This document shows, piece after piece, positions 35,616-44,207 of a stretch of DNA of 64,000 nucleotides (positions are counted from its first letter, which is position 1; each line of letters opens with the position of its first letter). A program made the translations under genes and the position numbers. Below the pieces are notes generated by a model that was given only the letters and a program-made list of their open reading frames with translations, was not told where the DNA came from and did no database searches. The stretch comes from Rhodanobacter sp. FDAARGOS 1247 (lineage in GTDB: Bacteria; Pseudomonadota; Gammaproteobacteria; Xanthomonadales; Rhodanobacteraceae): the NCBI RefSeq assembly GCF_016889805.1, contig NZ_CP069535.1:3348001-3412000 (forward strand), read 5' to 3'.

Positions 35616-37184
35616 ATGTCCTCGACCGGAAAGTTTCATCGACAGCTCAGCCTCACCGACCTGACCTTTATCGGCCTGGGTGCCATCTTCGGCTCAGGCT
35701 GGTTGTTCGCGGCCAGCCATGTCTCGGCCATCGCCGGACCGGCCGGGATATTGTCCTGGCTGATCGGCGGTGCGGCGGTGCTGCTGCTGGGCCTGGTGTA
35801 CTGCGAGCTGGGTGCGGCGTTGCCGCGTGCCGGCGGCGTGGTGCGCTATCCGGAATACTCGCACGGCCGGTTGCTGGGTTCGCTGATGGGCTTCATCACC
35901 CTGATCGCGTTTTCCAGCCTCATCGCCATCGAGACCGTGGCCTGCCGCCAATATGCGGCCGCTTGGTTTCCCGCCTTGAATCGGGACGCAAGCGGCGCCC
36001 CCACCCTGCTGGGCTGGCTGGTGCAGCTGGCGCTGCTGACGCTGTTCTTTGCGCTCAACTATTTCAGCGTGAAGACCTTTGCCCGGGCCAACAACCTCGT
36101 CAGCATCTTCAAGTTCCTGGTGCCCCTGCTGGTCATCGTGGTGCTGCTGTCCCATTTCCAGCCACAGAACATGAGCCTGCACGGTTTTGCGCCTTACGGC
36201 TTCAGTGGCGTGGAGGGAGCGGTCTCCGCTGGCGGCATCATCTTCGCCTACCTGGGACTGACCCCGATCATCTCGGTGGCCAGCGAGGTGCGCGACCCGC
36301 AGCGCACGATCCCGATCGCGCTGATCCTCTCGGTGCTCCTTTCCACGGCGATTTACCTGCTGCTGCAGGTGGCCTTTCTGGGCAGCATCCCCACGCACAT
36401 GCTGGCGCAGGGCTGGGGCGGGATCGGTGCGATGTTCTCGCTGCCCTACCACGATATCGCCATCACCCTGGGCATCGGCTGGCTGGCTGCGCTGGTGGTA
36501 TGCGATGCGGCGATCTCGCCCAGCGGCACCGGCAACATCTACATGAACACCACGCCTCGCGTGGTCTACGGCTGGGCACGCAGTGGCTCGTTCTTCAAGC
36601 TGTTCGCGCGCGTCGATGCCGACTCCGGCATCCCGCGCCCCGCGCTGTGGCTGAGCTTTGCACTGTCGGTGTTCTGGACCTTGCCGTTCCCCTCGTGGGA
36701 AGCCCTGATCAGCGTGGTGTCGGCCGCCCTGGTGCTGAGCTATGCGGTGGCGCCGATCACCGTGGCGGCGCTGCGCCGCACCGCGCCGGAACTGCCACGG
36801 CCATTCAAGGTGCGCGGCTTCGGCCTGCTCGGCCCGCTCTCTTTCGTGGTGGCCACCTTGATCGTGTACTGGTCGGGCTGGCAGACCGTGTCATGGCTGC
36901 TGGGCCTGCAGATCGTGCTGTTCGTGGTCTATGTCCTGTGCAGGCGGCCATCGCCCGAAGATCGTTCCAGGTTTCGCCAGGACGTGTCTTCGTCGTGGTG
37001 GCTGATCGTCTACTACGCGCTGATCATCGCGTTGTCCTGCCTGGGCACTTTCGGTGGCCGCGGCGTCCTCGGCCATCCCTGGGACTCGCTGGCCACCGCC
37101 GTCGTGGCGCTGCTCATCTACCGCTGGGGCGCCCGCAGCGGACTGCCGGCCCATTTGCTTGACCTGGGCAGCGATGACGACTGA
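35616..37184 (+). CDS. APC-family amino acid permease
   Basis: 522 residues with about twelve transmembrane helices. The first carries LTFIGLGAIFGSGWLFAASHVS, the substrate-binding Gly-rich turn of the APC fold, followed by EYSHGRLLGSLMGF and FAYLGLTPIISVASEVRDPQRTIP. Inner-membrane symporter, probably for hydroxyproline, proline or short peptides given its operon. The C-terminal region 420-522 is an added pair of helices. The start is 115 bp after the DUF885 stop, so a separate promoter is possible. Confidence 0.86.
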   Translation: MSSTGKFHRQLSLTDLTFIGLGAIFGSGWLFAASHVSAIAGPAGILSWLIGGAAVLLLGLVYCELGAALPRAGGVVRYPEYSHGRLLGSLMGFITLIAFSSLIAIETVACRQYAAAWFPALNRDASGAPTLLGWLVQLALLTLFFALNYFSVKTFARANNLVSIFKFLVPLLVIVVLLSHFQPQNMSLHGFAPYGFSGVEGAVSAGGIIFAYLGLTPIISVASEVRDPQRTIPIALILSVLLSTAIYLLLQVAFLGSIPTHMLAQGWGGIGAMFSLPYHDIAITLGIGWLAALVVCDAAISPSGTGNIYMNTTPRVVYGWARSGSFFKLFARVDADSGIPRPALWLSFALSVFWTLPFPSWEALISVVSAALVLSYAVAPITVAALRRTAPELPRPFKVRGFGLLGPLSFVVATLIVYWSGWQTVSWLLGLQIVLFVVYVLCRRPSPEDRSRFRQDVSSSWWLIVYYALIIALSCLGTFGGRGVLGHPWDSLATAVVALLIYRWGARSGLPAHLLDLGSDDD

Positions 37185-37305
37185 GCGTCCGGCACATGAT
37201 GCGCTGTCGGCAGTCTCGCGTCCGCCATGAACGCCGTGGCCTTGCCAGTCGCCACTTGTTGCCGCCCGCTCATCGAAATGACAAGATGCCGTGTCGGAAA
37301 AGGCA

Positions 37306-37345
37306 GACTTGGTTTGGTAAGCCCAAGTCCTTTCGGTAACGAAAG
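37306..37345. repeat. Two adjacent hairpins between permease and monooxygenase
   Basis: GACTTGG-N10-CCAAGTC (37306-37329) is followed at once by CTTTCG-GTAA-CGAAAG (37330-37345), a perfect stem with a GNRA-type tetraloop. No T-run follows. The two lie about 130-170 bp before the monooxygenase start in locally AT-richer DNA. They could be a leader structure or an mRNA-processing site after the permease. Confidence 0.45.
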
Positions 37346-37476
37346 CTCTGGTCTTTGGCTTCGTGCACAAGATCCCCGCGACGAACAGGTGGCGCCATCC
37401 AGGCGTCCAAACGTTCGTCCGCAGGGTTCTCATTGTCGAAGAACGCTCCGGTCGAACATCGACCCAGGAGCAGTTC

Positions 37477-39036
37477 ATGCACAAGCATCACCCGGATATC
37501 CATGACGTCGTCATTGCCGGCGGCGGCCCCGTCGGCCTGTTCCTCGCCTGCGAGCTGCGCCTGTTGAACCTGTCGATTCTGGTGCTGGAGCGATCCGAAG
37601 ATCCCCACTCTCCCTTGAAGCGCCTTCCATTCGGGATGCGCGGCCTTTCGGCGGCCACCCTGGAAGCCCTCTACCGTCGTGGCTTGCTGGACGAGGTCGT
37701 CGCGGCGCAGCGTGCGAATGATGCCGCAGGCGATACGGCGACATCGGCACACGGAAAGGAACAGTCGCGTCGGCCAGCCGGCCATTTTGCCGGCATCCAG
37801 TTCTATCACGACGACATCGACAGCTCGAAGTGGCCTTATCGCCTGCCCAGCCCGGCCGACACCAGCATGGCCGTCGCTTTGGAGACGCTCGAAACCGTCC
37901 TGGCCAGGCGGGCCAGCGCGATGGGCGCCGACATTCGGCGCGGCTTCAGCGTCGACGCCTTTCACGCGTCGGACGAGGAGGTGGCCGTTCACGCCGGCGG
38001 GGAGACGTTTCGCGGGCGCTGGCTGGTCGGTTGCGATGGTGGCCGAAGTGCCGTGCGCAAGGCCGGCGGCTTCGATTTCGTCGGCACCGATCCCGAGTGC
38101 ACCGGCTATTCCGTCGACGTCGAGATGGCCGACCCGGACGCGCTTCCGCCCGGCCGGCACTACACGCCGACCGGCATGTACACCCATGCGCGGCCCGGCA
38201 CCATCGCGATGGTTGCATTCGACGGCGGAGCCTTCCACCGGGTCCAGCCGATCACGCGGGAGCATGTGCAGGCGGTCTTGCGGCGCGTGTCCGGCACGCA
38301 GGTCACTTTGACAAAGCTTCGGCTCGCCACCACCTGGACGGATCGCGCCTGCCAGGCAAGCGCGTATCGCCAGGGGCGGGTATTGCTCGCGGGCGATGCC
38401 GCGCACTTTCATTCGCCCCTGGGCGGTCAAGGGCTCAATCTCGGGCTCGGCGACGCGCTGAACCTGGGTTGGAAGCTGGCATCCACGATCCATGGCGACG
38501 CGCCGGCCGACCTGCTCGACAGCTACCAGCTGGAGCGGCATCCGGTGGGAGCGCGCGTGCTCGACTGGTCACGCGCGCAAGTCGCACTCATGCGGCCCAC
38601 CCCGAGCACGCGCGCGCTGGAAGCCATCATCCGCGATCTCATCGCGACCCGCGATGGCGCGACGTATTTCGCCGAGCGCGTGTGGGGTGTTTCGCTTCGC
38701 TACGATCTTGGCGGCAGTCATCCCTTGGTGGGCCGCAGCGTTCCAGATTTCGAACGGCTCGACGGAACGAAGGTCGGCAGCCTTCTTCGCGAGGGCAAAG
38801 GCCTCTTGCTGGACTTCGATGCTGGCGCATCGCTTCAGGCGCTTGCAGGCCGATGGCAAGGCCGGGTTAGCCATGTCGCAGGCGACGTCAGGGATCGGCT
38901 GGATTTGCGCGCGGTACTTGTTCGCCCTGACGGGTTCGTCGCGTGGGCGAGTGAGGTCGTTCCTGACGACAGGGAGATTGCCCAGGCCTTGTCGCGATGG
39001 TTTGGCGAGCCTGGGGATGCGGGTGAATCCGCCTAA
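37477..39036 (+). CDS. FAD-dependent aromatic monooxygenase
   Basis: 519 residues of the PheA/TfdB class A flavoprotein family. FAD motif VVIAGGGPVGLFLACELRLL, the DG motif WLVGCDGGRSAVRKAGG, and VLLAGDAAHFHSPLGGQGLNLGLGDALNLGWKL that closes the FAD site. A C-terminal thioredoxin-like domain (about 420-519) is usual in this family. It hydroxylates an aromatic or polyketide-like ring using NAD(P)H; substrate unknown. AGGAG lies 6 bp before the ATG. It sits between the permease and collagenase genes with no clear link to hydroxyproline. Its base use is slightly less GC-rich. Confidence 0.85.
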   Translation: MHKHHPDIHDVVIAGGGPVGLFLACELRLLNLSILVLERSEDPHSPLKRLPFGMRGLSAATLEALYRRGLLDEVVAAQRANDAAGDTATSAHGKEQSRRPAGHFAGIQFYHDDIDSSKWPYRLPSPADTSMAVALETLETVLARRASAMGADIRRGFSVDAFHASDEEVAVHAGGETFRGRWLVGCDGGRSAVRKAGGFDFVGTDPECTGYSVDVEMADPDALPPGRHYTPTGMYTHARPGTIAMVAFDGGAFHRVQPITREHVQAVLRRVSGTQVTLTKLRLATTWTDRACQASAYRQGRVLLAGDAAHFHSPLGGQGLNLGLGDALNLGWKLASTIHGDAPADLLDSYQLERHPVGARVLDWSRAQVALMRPTPSTRALEAIIRDLIATRDGATYFAERVWGVSLRYDLGGSHPLVGRSVPDFERLDGTKVGSLLREGKGLLLDFDAGASLQALAGRWQGRVSHVAGDVRDRLDLRAVLVRPDGFVAWASEVVPDDREIAQALSRWFGEPGDAGESA

Positions 39037-39125
39037 TCGATAGCTGTCTGATCCGGTGTGATTCCCGCCGGAACGGTTCCGGCGGCCGCGCCTCAAGCGA
39101 TGCGCAACCACATCTCCGGAAACGA

Positions 39126-39158
39126 CGAACCCTCGCGATCGACGATCGCGAGGGTTCG
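39126..39158. terminator. Perfect palindrome between convergent genes
   Basis: 16-bp arms, CGAACCCTCGCGATCG on the left, around a single central base, with no mismatch. It is between the convergent monooxygenase and collagenase genes. Neither side has a clear T-run, but a hairpin this strong would block transcripts from both directions. Confidence 0.6.
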
Positions 39159-39183
39159 GATGATTCGTTGCATTTCAATCGAT

Positions 39184-39230
39184 CATCCCGGCGGCAGGCA
39201 ACCACGCGTGGCTTGCCTGCCGCCGGGATG
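39184..39230. terminator. Second long hairpin, next to the collagenase stop
   Basis: CATCCCGGCGGCAGGCAA (39184-39201) pairs with its complement ending at 39230; after one bulged G the pairing continues inward as CCACG/CGTGG. It lies 7 bp beyond the collagenase stop codon. No T-run. Together with the palindrome at 39126 it probably separates the two convergent units. Confidence 0.55.
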
Positions 39231-39237
39231 CGGCACT

Positions 39238-41970
39238 TCATGGAGTCAGCCTGGCCTTCACCGCCACGCCGGAGTAAGGCGCGGCAGCCGTCACGGCAAC
39301 GTAGTAATACGTGTTGCCGCTGGGTTGCGCGATGTCAATCGATTCGCTGTTGCCGCTATGCGCCGACACCTGGTCGTAGTCGGTTGCCGACGGCCAGCCG
39401 CGGCGGCTGACATAAAGATCGGCATTGCCCGTGCCTCCCGTGGTTTCCACATGCAGGCCGGTCGTGCCATTCGGCACCAGGATGTAGAAGTACTCGGTGT
39501 CACCCACGCGGGTGGCCTGCACGTTGCTGTGCTGGCAACCGCTGGCAAGCATACCGGCATCCCCGGTGCATTCCGGCCAGGTGGCTGGTGGCGGCGTGGT
39601 GGACCCGCCACCCAACGATGCACTGACCGCCACGCCGGAATACGGCGCCGTGGCAACGACCGCGACATAGTAGTAACCCGCAGCCGATGGCGGCGTGACA
39701 CTGACGCTCTCGGTATTGCTGCTGCCGGTCGAGCGCTTGTCGTAGTCGGTGGTGCTGGGCCAGCCACGTGCGCTGAGGTACAGGTCTGCATTGCCGCTGC
39801 CACCGACGGTATTGATCGTCAGCGATGGCGTATTGGCCGGCAGGTAGATGTAGAAGTACTGACTGTCACCGGCACGCGAGGCCTGCACGTTGCTGACCTG
39901 GCAACCATCGGCGAGCTGGCCCGATGATCCCGGGCATTCCGGCAGGTTGGACGGCGGCGTGGTCGGCGGCGGGTCGGTGGGCGGCGGGTCCGTCGGCGGC
40001 GGCGTGCTGGGAGGCGGCGTGGTGGTGCCGCCGCAGGTGGAGGTGTCGCCCTGGTTCGCGTTCAGGCAACCCAGCCACGTGTTCCAGTCACTGTCATGGG
40101 TGTTGTGGATCGACTGCAGGTAGCTGGCGTAGCCGGTGTAGTTGCCCGGACGGAAGTAGCCCAGGATCTGCCCGACCTGCTGCGGCTGCTTCTCGAACAT
40201 GTAGCGCACGCCGAGGTAGCCCCAGCGATAGACGCGCTCTTCGCCGCTGTTGTAGTCGTTATCGTAAACGGTACTCAGCGGGAATTGCTTGGTGCCCGCG
40301 TCGGCGATCGCTTCCGGATACGGAATGCCGCGATAGCTGTACGACACGTACTCGGCCAGACCTTCCACCCACCAGACGCTCGGCACGCTCATCGCGGCGT
40401 TGAAATCACCGTACATGTCGAAACGGCCGTCCAGGTAATGCACGTATTCGTGGGTGAGGTTCCACACCTCGAAGGTCGGCCGCATCCATTCGGCTTCATA
40501 CGCCACGAAGCGCGGCTGGTTGGCCGGATCGGACGGGTCGCCTTCCAGGTACATGCCGCCGTTGTTGGTGTCGTTGCCGAAGATCACGCCCGAGTACGTC
40601 TGGTAGTCCGTGCTCGAGTGGAAGATCACAAGTTCCAGCATGGTGTTGTGGTCGTTCGCCACCGGCGTGTTGCCGTCGTTCACCCGGTCGTGGAAGTATT
40701 GCTCTTCGTTGATCACCTTGTTGCAGGTTTCCGTCACCTGCGCAGGAGTCAACGCCTGCGCGCGCAGGCGCAGGTCCGGGCTGCACTGGGTGGTGATCGG
40801 CAGCACCACCTGGGCCAGCTGGGTCTGGAAGTTGCAGATGCCGAAATAGCTGCAGTCCGCATGATCGTAGAAGTCGGCCACGTCAGCCGTGCCCACCCAG
40901 ATCGACGCGCCCGCGCCGGTCATGCTGTAAGCCGTAAGGATACTCTTGACCTGCGGCTTCACCGTGGGCTGCAGCGAGGTGTACTGCAGGAAGCGAGCCA
41001 GTTCGCGACTGGCATTGGAGAGCAGGTACTCGTTGTCGGTGCCTACCTCGGCAGCATTGCGCGACACGAAGCCCGACAGGCTGGTGGTGATGCTTGCATC
41101 GCTTTGCACCAGCGCCTGGAAGTCCGCGTTGTAGTGACCGCGGAACAATACGGTGAACACGTTGTTCACCGCCGACATCATGTACCAGTACGAGTGGTAG
41201 CTCGCGTTGTAGCGATCGAGCAGACCCTTCACCGTGTTCATCTGGTGGGCGTTTTCACCCGAGCTGTCGATCAGGGTGACGAACTCGGCCAGTACCGCGC
41301 CGTGGTCGTCATTGACGTCGCGGAAATGCGAGTTCGCCACGAACGCGTCCAGCGCAGGGCGGATGGCATTCTTCAGCGGCGTGCCGTAGGTGCCCACATC
41401 CGTGGGGTCGCCGTATTGCACGTAGTAGCCCGCGCGCAGGAACAGGATCAGCTGCAAGGTGCCCGCACTGTTGTTGCCCGCGTAGCTGGCGGCGTTCGAC
41501 TGCAGCGCATTGGCGATCGTCACCATCTTCGCCTGATTGAACACCTGGCCTGCGCTGGCACCGGTCACGCCGAACAAGGTGTTGATGCAACCGTCCACCG
41601 ACGAATTGCGCACCAGGGTGACCAGGGTGCTGCCGCTGGCCGACGCGAAGGCGTTGACGTCACAGGCGGCCGTGGCCGCGGCCAGACTCCTGCGCAACGA
41701 GGTCGACTGGTTGCGTTCGGGACGATCGTAGTCGGTGTACAGGTGCTCACGCGACGACGATTGTGGCGGGCGCTCGTTCGGCTTGAGTGGACGCAGCTGG
41801 TGGTGCCGCAGCGTTGGCTGCAGTCCGGTCGTGCGCAGTGCTGCGGCGGTCGGCGCCGGTGTTTTCTTCTGAACCTTTGTCGGCGCCGCATAAAGCGGCA
41901 AGCTGCATCCAAGCGCCAACAGAACCGCACTCACGCATCGCGCGAGTGTCTTTCGCGTGTAATTGTCCAT
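39238..41970 (-). CDS. Secreted M9-family collagenase with two PPC domains
   Basis: 910 residues. Signal peptide (MDNYTRKTLARCVSAVLLALGCSLPLYAA), activator-like helical domain at about 100-400, and a peptidase domain with zinc motif HEYVH at 507-511 and WWVEGLAEYVSY (Glu536/Glu540), the arrangement in Vibrio and Clostridium collagenases. A Thr/Pro linker (TPPPSTPPPTDPPPTDPP) near 665-690 leads to two bacterial pre-peptidase C-terminal domains, each starting PEC and containing FYI and NADLYVS-type strands, used for substrate binding or secretion. The start has GGAGGGG just upstream; a frame extension before it is not needed. It would supply collagen peptides to the neighbouring hydroxyproline pathway. 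Confidence 0.92.
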   Translation of the reverse strand: MDNYTRKTLARCVSAVLLALGCSLPLYAAPTKVQKKTPAPTAAALRTTGLQPTLRHHQLRPLKPNERPPQSSSREHLYTDYDRPERNQSTSLRRSLAAATAACDVNAFASASGSTLVTLVRNSSVDGCINTLFGVTGASAGQVFNQAKMVTIANALQSNAASYAGNNSAGTLQLILFLRAGYYVQYGDPTDVGTYGTPLKNAIRPALDAFVANSHFRDVNDDHGAVLAEFVTLIDSSGENAHQMNTVKGLLDRYNASYHSYWYMMSAVNNVFTVLFRGHYNADFQALVQSDASITTSLSGFVSRNAAEVGTDNEYLLSNASRELARFLQYTSLQPTVKPQVKSILTAYSMTGAGASIWVGTADVADFYDHADCSYFGICNFQTQLAQVVLPITTQCSPDLRLRAQALTPAQVTETCNKVINEEQYFHDRVNDGNTPVANDHNTMLELVIFHSSTDYQTYSGVIFGNDTNNGGMYLEGDPSDPANQPRFVAYEAEWMRPTFEVWNLTHEYVHYLDGRFDMYGDFNAAMSVPSVWWVEGLAEYVSYSYRGIPYPEAIADAGTKQFPLSTVYDNDYNSGEERVYRWGYLGVRYMFEKQPQQVGQILGYFRPGNYTGYASYLQSIHNTHDSDWNTWLGCLNANQGDTSTCGGTTTPPPSTPPPTDPPPTDPPPTTPPSNLPECPGSSGQLADGCQVSNVQASRAGDSQYFYIYLPANTPSLTINTVGGSGNADLYLSARGWPSTTDYDKRSTGSSNTESVSVTPPSAAGYYYVAVVATAPYSGVAVSASLGGGSTTPPPATWPECTGDAGMLASGCQHSNVQATRVGDTEYFYILVPNGTTGLHVETTGGTGNADLYVSRRGWPSATDYDQVSAHSGNSESIDIAQPSGNTYYYVAVTAAAPYSGVAVKARLTP

Positions 41971-42223
41971 GTTCCCCTCCATTGAAGACCCCCCGTGGCC
42001 TGACTCGCGGCGACATCGGTTCGGCTTTGCAGCGCGTTCGACGAAGCGGCGGGTCGTGGTCATGCTAGGGGTGGAACAAAGAGGGGTTCTAGATCATGTT
42101 GGCGGCAGGCACAATGGAAGTCGGCACAATCCGCTGCGCGACCCGTCGATGGCGCTCGCGCATGTGTGCAAACGTGACGCGGCGCACTTCCGTTCGCACT
42201 TCCTGGAACGAGCAGGGTCAGAA

Positions 42224-42652
42224 CTACTTGCGCGGGCTGAAGCGACGCCGCCAGTCGCCGCTGCAGATCGCCCAGGCGACGTAGATGCCCACGGCCACGC
42301 CGAGCACTTCGCACAGGGTGCGCAGGCCGATGCTGTCCGGATCGTGTACTTCGGCCAGCTTCACCTTGAGCAGTTGCAGCGACTGCATCCGCCCGTAATT
42401 GAAATAGAACAGGTTCCACAGGTCGCCGCTGACGGTCAGTGCGCTGGCCAGCAGGAACGACCAGCCGATCTGCGGACCGTAACTCCAGCCATTGCGCCGA
42501 CCCAGCCAGTGGAACAACAGGAACAGGACGAATCCCGCCACGGCGGAAATCAGGCCGGCCTGCAGGCCACCGATGATTCCGTATCCCATCCACGACTGGT
42601 CGTACTGCACTGCGCGCCCCCGGTTCGTATGCCTGCGGCCATTATGGGTCAT
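42224..42652 (-). CDS. Small membrane protein of unknown function
   Basis: About 142 residues from the first ATG. Two or three hydrophobic helices: GIIGGLQAGLISAVAGFVLFLLFHWL, IGWSFLLASALTVSGDLWNLFYF, and TLCEVLGVAVGIYVAWAIC, with a basic C-terminus. No family recognised. The start is uncertain: GTG at 42610 (with GGGGGCG upstream) or ATG at 42589 would remove a basic leader. Divergent from pncA, with 58 bp between the first ATG and the pncA start. Confidence 0.55.
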   Translation of the reverse strand: MTHNGRRHTNRGRAVQYDQSWMGYGIIGGLQAGLISAVAGFVLFLLFHWLGRRNGWSYGPQIGWSFLLASALTVSGDLWNLFYFNYGRMQSLQLLKVKLAEVHDPDSIGLRTLCEVLGVAVGIYVAWAICSGDWRRRFSPRK

Positions 42653-42710
42653 CCGGTCGCGCAGCCGGTTCCGGTTAGACTTTCGCCGACCGCTCCACAA
42701 GAAACCGTCG

Positions 42711-43340
42711 ATGACATCGAACCGCTCTGCCCATGCCGCGCTGATCCTGGTCGACGTGCAACCGGACTTCATGCCCGGTGGCGCGCTGGCCTGTCACGAG
42801 GGCGACGCCATCGTGACCGGCATCGACGCCTTGCTGCGCGCGCGCCGCTTCCGCCACGCGGTCGCCACGCAGGACTGGCATCCGCCAGGCCACGTGTCGT
42901 TCGCCAGCCGTCATCCGGGACGCGCCGCGTTCGAGCGGATCGACCTGTACGGCCAGCCGCAGACGCTGTGGCCCGATCACTGCGTGCAGGGCACGGCCGG
43001 GGCCGAGCTGCATCCGGGCGTCGACTGGTCGGCGCTGGACGCGGTGATCCGCAAGGGCAGCGATCCCGCCGTGGATTCCTACAGCGGCTTTCGCGAGAAC
43101 CACGGCCCGGATGGAAGCCGCCCCAGCACCGGCCTGGCCGGCTGGCTGCGCGAACGCGGCGTGGACGAGGTCGTCGTCTGCGGGCTGGCCCGCGACGTCT
43201 GCGTGCTGTGGACGGCGCAGGATGCGCGGGAACTCGGCTTTCGCGCCAGCGTGCTGTGGGACCTCAGCCGCCCGGTGACGCCGGCCAGCGATGCAACCAC
43301 CCGCGCCGCGCTGCTGGAGCAGGGCATCGGCATCGTGTAG
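42711..43340 (+). CDS. pncA: Nicotinamidase (pyrazinamidase)
   Basis: 209-residue cytosolic hydrolase that converts nicotinamide to nicotinate for NAD salvage. Catalytic triad Asp15 (ILVDVQPDF), Lys115 (VIRKGSD) and Cys164 (ARDVCVLWTA); metal ligands in TQDWHPPGHVSF (Asp55, His57, His61). Length normal. It ends 14 bp before the convergent CPXCG gene. Confidence 0.93.
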   Translation: MTSNRSAHAALILVDVQPDFMPGGALACHEGDAIVTGIDALLRARRFRHAVATQDWHPPGHVSFASRHPGRAAFERIDLYGQPQTLWPDHCVQGTAGAELHPGVDWSALDAVIRKGSDPAVDSYSGFRENHGPDGSRPSTGLAGWLRERGVDEVVVCGLARDVCVLWTAQDARELGFRASVLWDLSRPVTPASDATTRAALLEQGIGIV

Positions 43341-43354
43341 CAGCGCGGGCTCGC

Positions 43355-43543
43355 TCAGGCATCGTTCTCGCCCGATGCGCGCACCGCGACCGCACCGTCC
43401 TCGTCGACCTCCACGCTCAGCGTGATCGGGCGACAGCACACCTGGCAATCCTCGATGTATTGCTGGCTGGAAATCGATGCGTCGAGCAGGATCTCGATGG
43501 ACTCGCCGCAGTACGGACAATCGATGGTGTGTGGCGTGAGCAT
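43355..43543 (-). CDS. CPXCG-motif cysteine-rich small protein
   Basis: 62 residues with two Cys pairs, DCPYCGE near the N-terminus and DCQVCCRPI, which together can form a zinc ribbon; acidic elsewhere. This is a small widespread proteobacterial family without a known role. I use MLTPHTIDCPYCG, with GGAG 8 bp upstream; the longer frame from 43621 would give an atypical leader. Confidence 0.82.
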   Translation of the reverse strand: MLTPHTIDCPYCGESIEILLDASISSQQYIEDCQVCCRPITLSVEVDEDGAVAVRASGENDA

Positions 43544-43599
43544 GGCGCATCTCCACGGGTAGCCAGGCCAGTACAGCACGAAGCCGGGTGACGCGGTCG

Positions 43600-44055
43600 T
43601 CAACCGTGGCGCGGCGACCACGCCTGCGGCAGGCCGATCCAGAACAAGCCGTCGCGGGCGCAGCGCGGCGCCAGCTTCAGCAGTTCATTGTCCTTGCTGA
43701 CCAGCCAGCGCGCACCGGCGGCCTGCGCCAGCTCCAGGAACATCTGGTCATCCGGGTCCGCGCAGCGCGGCAGCGACACCTCGGGCGACGCGGTGGCCTG
43801 TTCGTCCGGCAGGCAGTGCACCAGGGCATCGAACGCGGCCTCGATGCCGGGCCGTGCTTCGGCGCCGATCGGCACCTGCGGATAGTGCAGTACGCGCAGC
43901 CATTCGGCGCGGCAGTCGCTGCGCGTCACCGCCTGGATGCGGCCCTCGCGCATCGCCACGTGCAGCGCGGCGGACTGCGCATCGTGGAACAGGAAGATGT
44001 CCAGACACACGTTGGTGTCCAGCACGACGCGTGGTGGTGAAGAGGCGGCAGTCAT
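43600..44055 (-). CDS. PIN-domain nuclease-like protein (COG1569 type)
   Basis: 151 residues. PIN fold with the first acidic residue at Asp13 (VVLDTNVCLDIFL), a further acidic cluster in RCADPDDQMFLELAQ, and the C-terminal strand WLVSKDNELL. PIN proteins are Mg2+-dependent RNases, and COG1569 members are often called toxins, but no antitoxin gene lies beside it here, so a toxin role is not supported. MTAASSPPRVV is the likely start; the frame also opens at 44091. Confidence 0.75.
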   Translation of the reverse strand: MTAASSPPRVVLDTNVCLDIFLFHDAQSAALHVAMREGRIQAVTRSDCRAEWLRVLHYPQVPIGAEARPGIEAAFDALVHCLPDEQATASPEVSLPRCADPDDQMFLELAQAAGARWLVSKDNELLKLAPRCARDGLFWIGLPQAWSPRHG

Positions 44056-44207
44056 CACGCCATGATGAGGCAAGCGGGCCACCTGATGCACGGCACGCGT
44101 TCCTGCCGGGGTCGATGCGTCCCGCGCACCTCGTGATGGTACGGACGCCGGGCGCGGCGATCACCACCGCCGCGCCCGCGTTCTTCCGACCTCCCCTGGC
44201 GCGGGGC

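Noticed and set aside
32366..35617. Very long minus-strand open frame across the M24 and DUF885 genes
   Set aside because: It is opposite well-supported genes in a tight operon and its translation matches no family.
43600..44055. PIN protein as the toxin of a toxin-antitoxin pair
   Set aside because: No small antitoxin gene overlaps or adjoins it; the neighbours are a zinc-ribbon protein and, 152 bp away, a secreted propeller protein.
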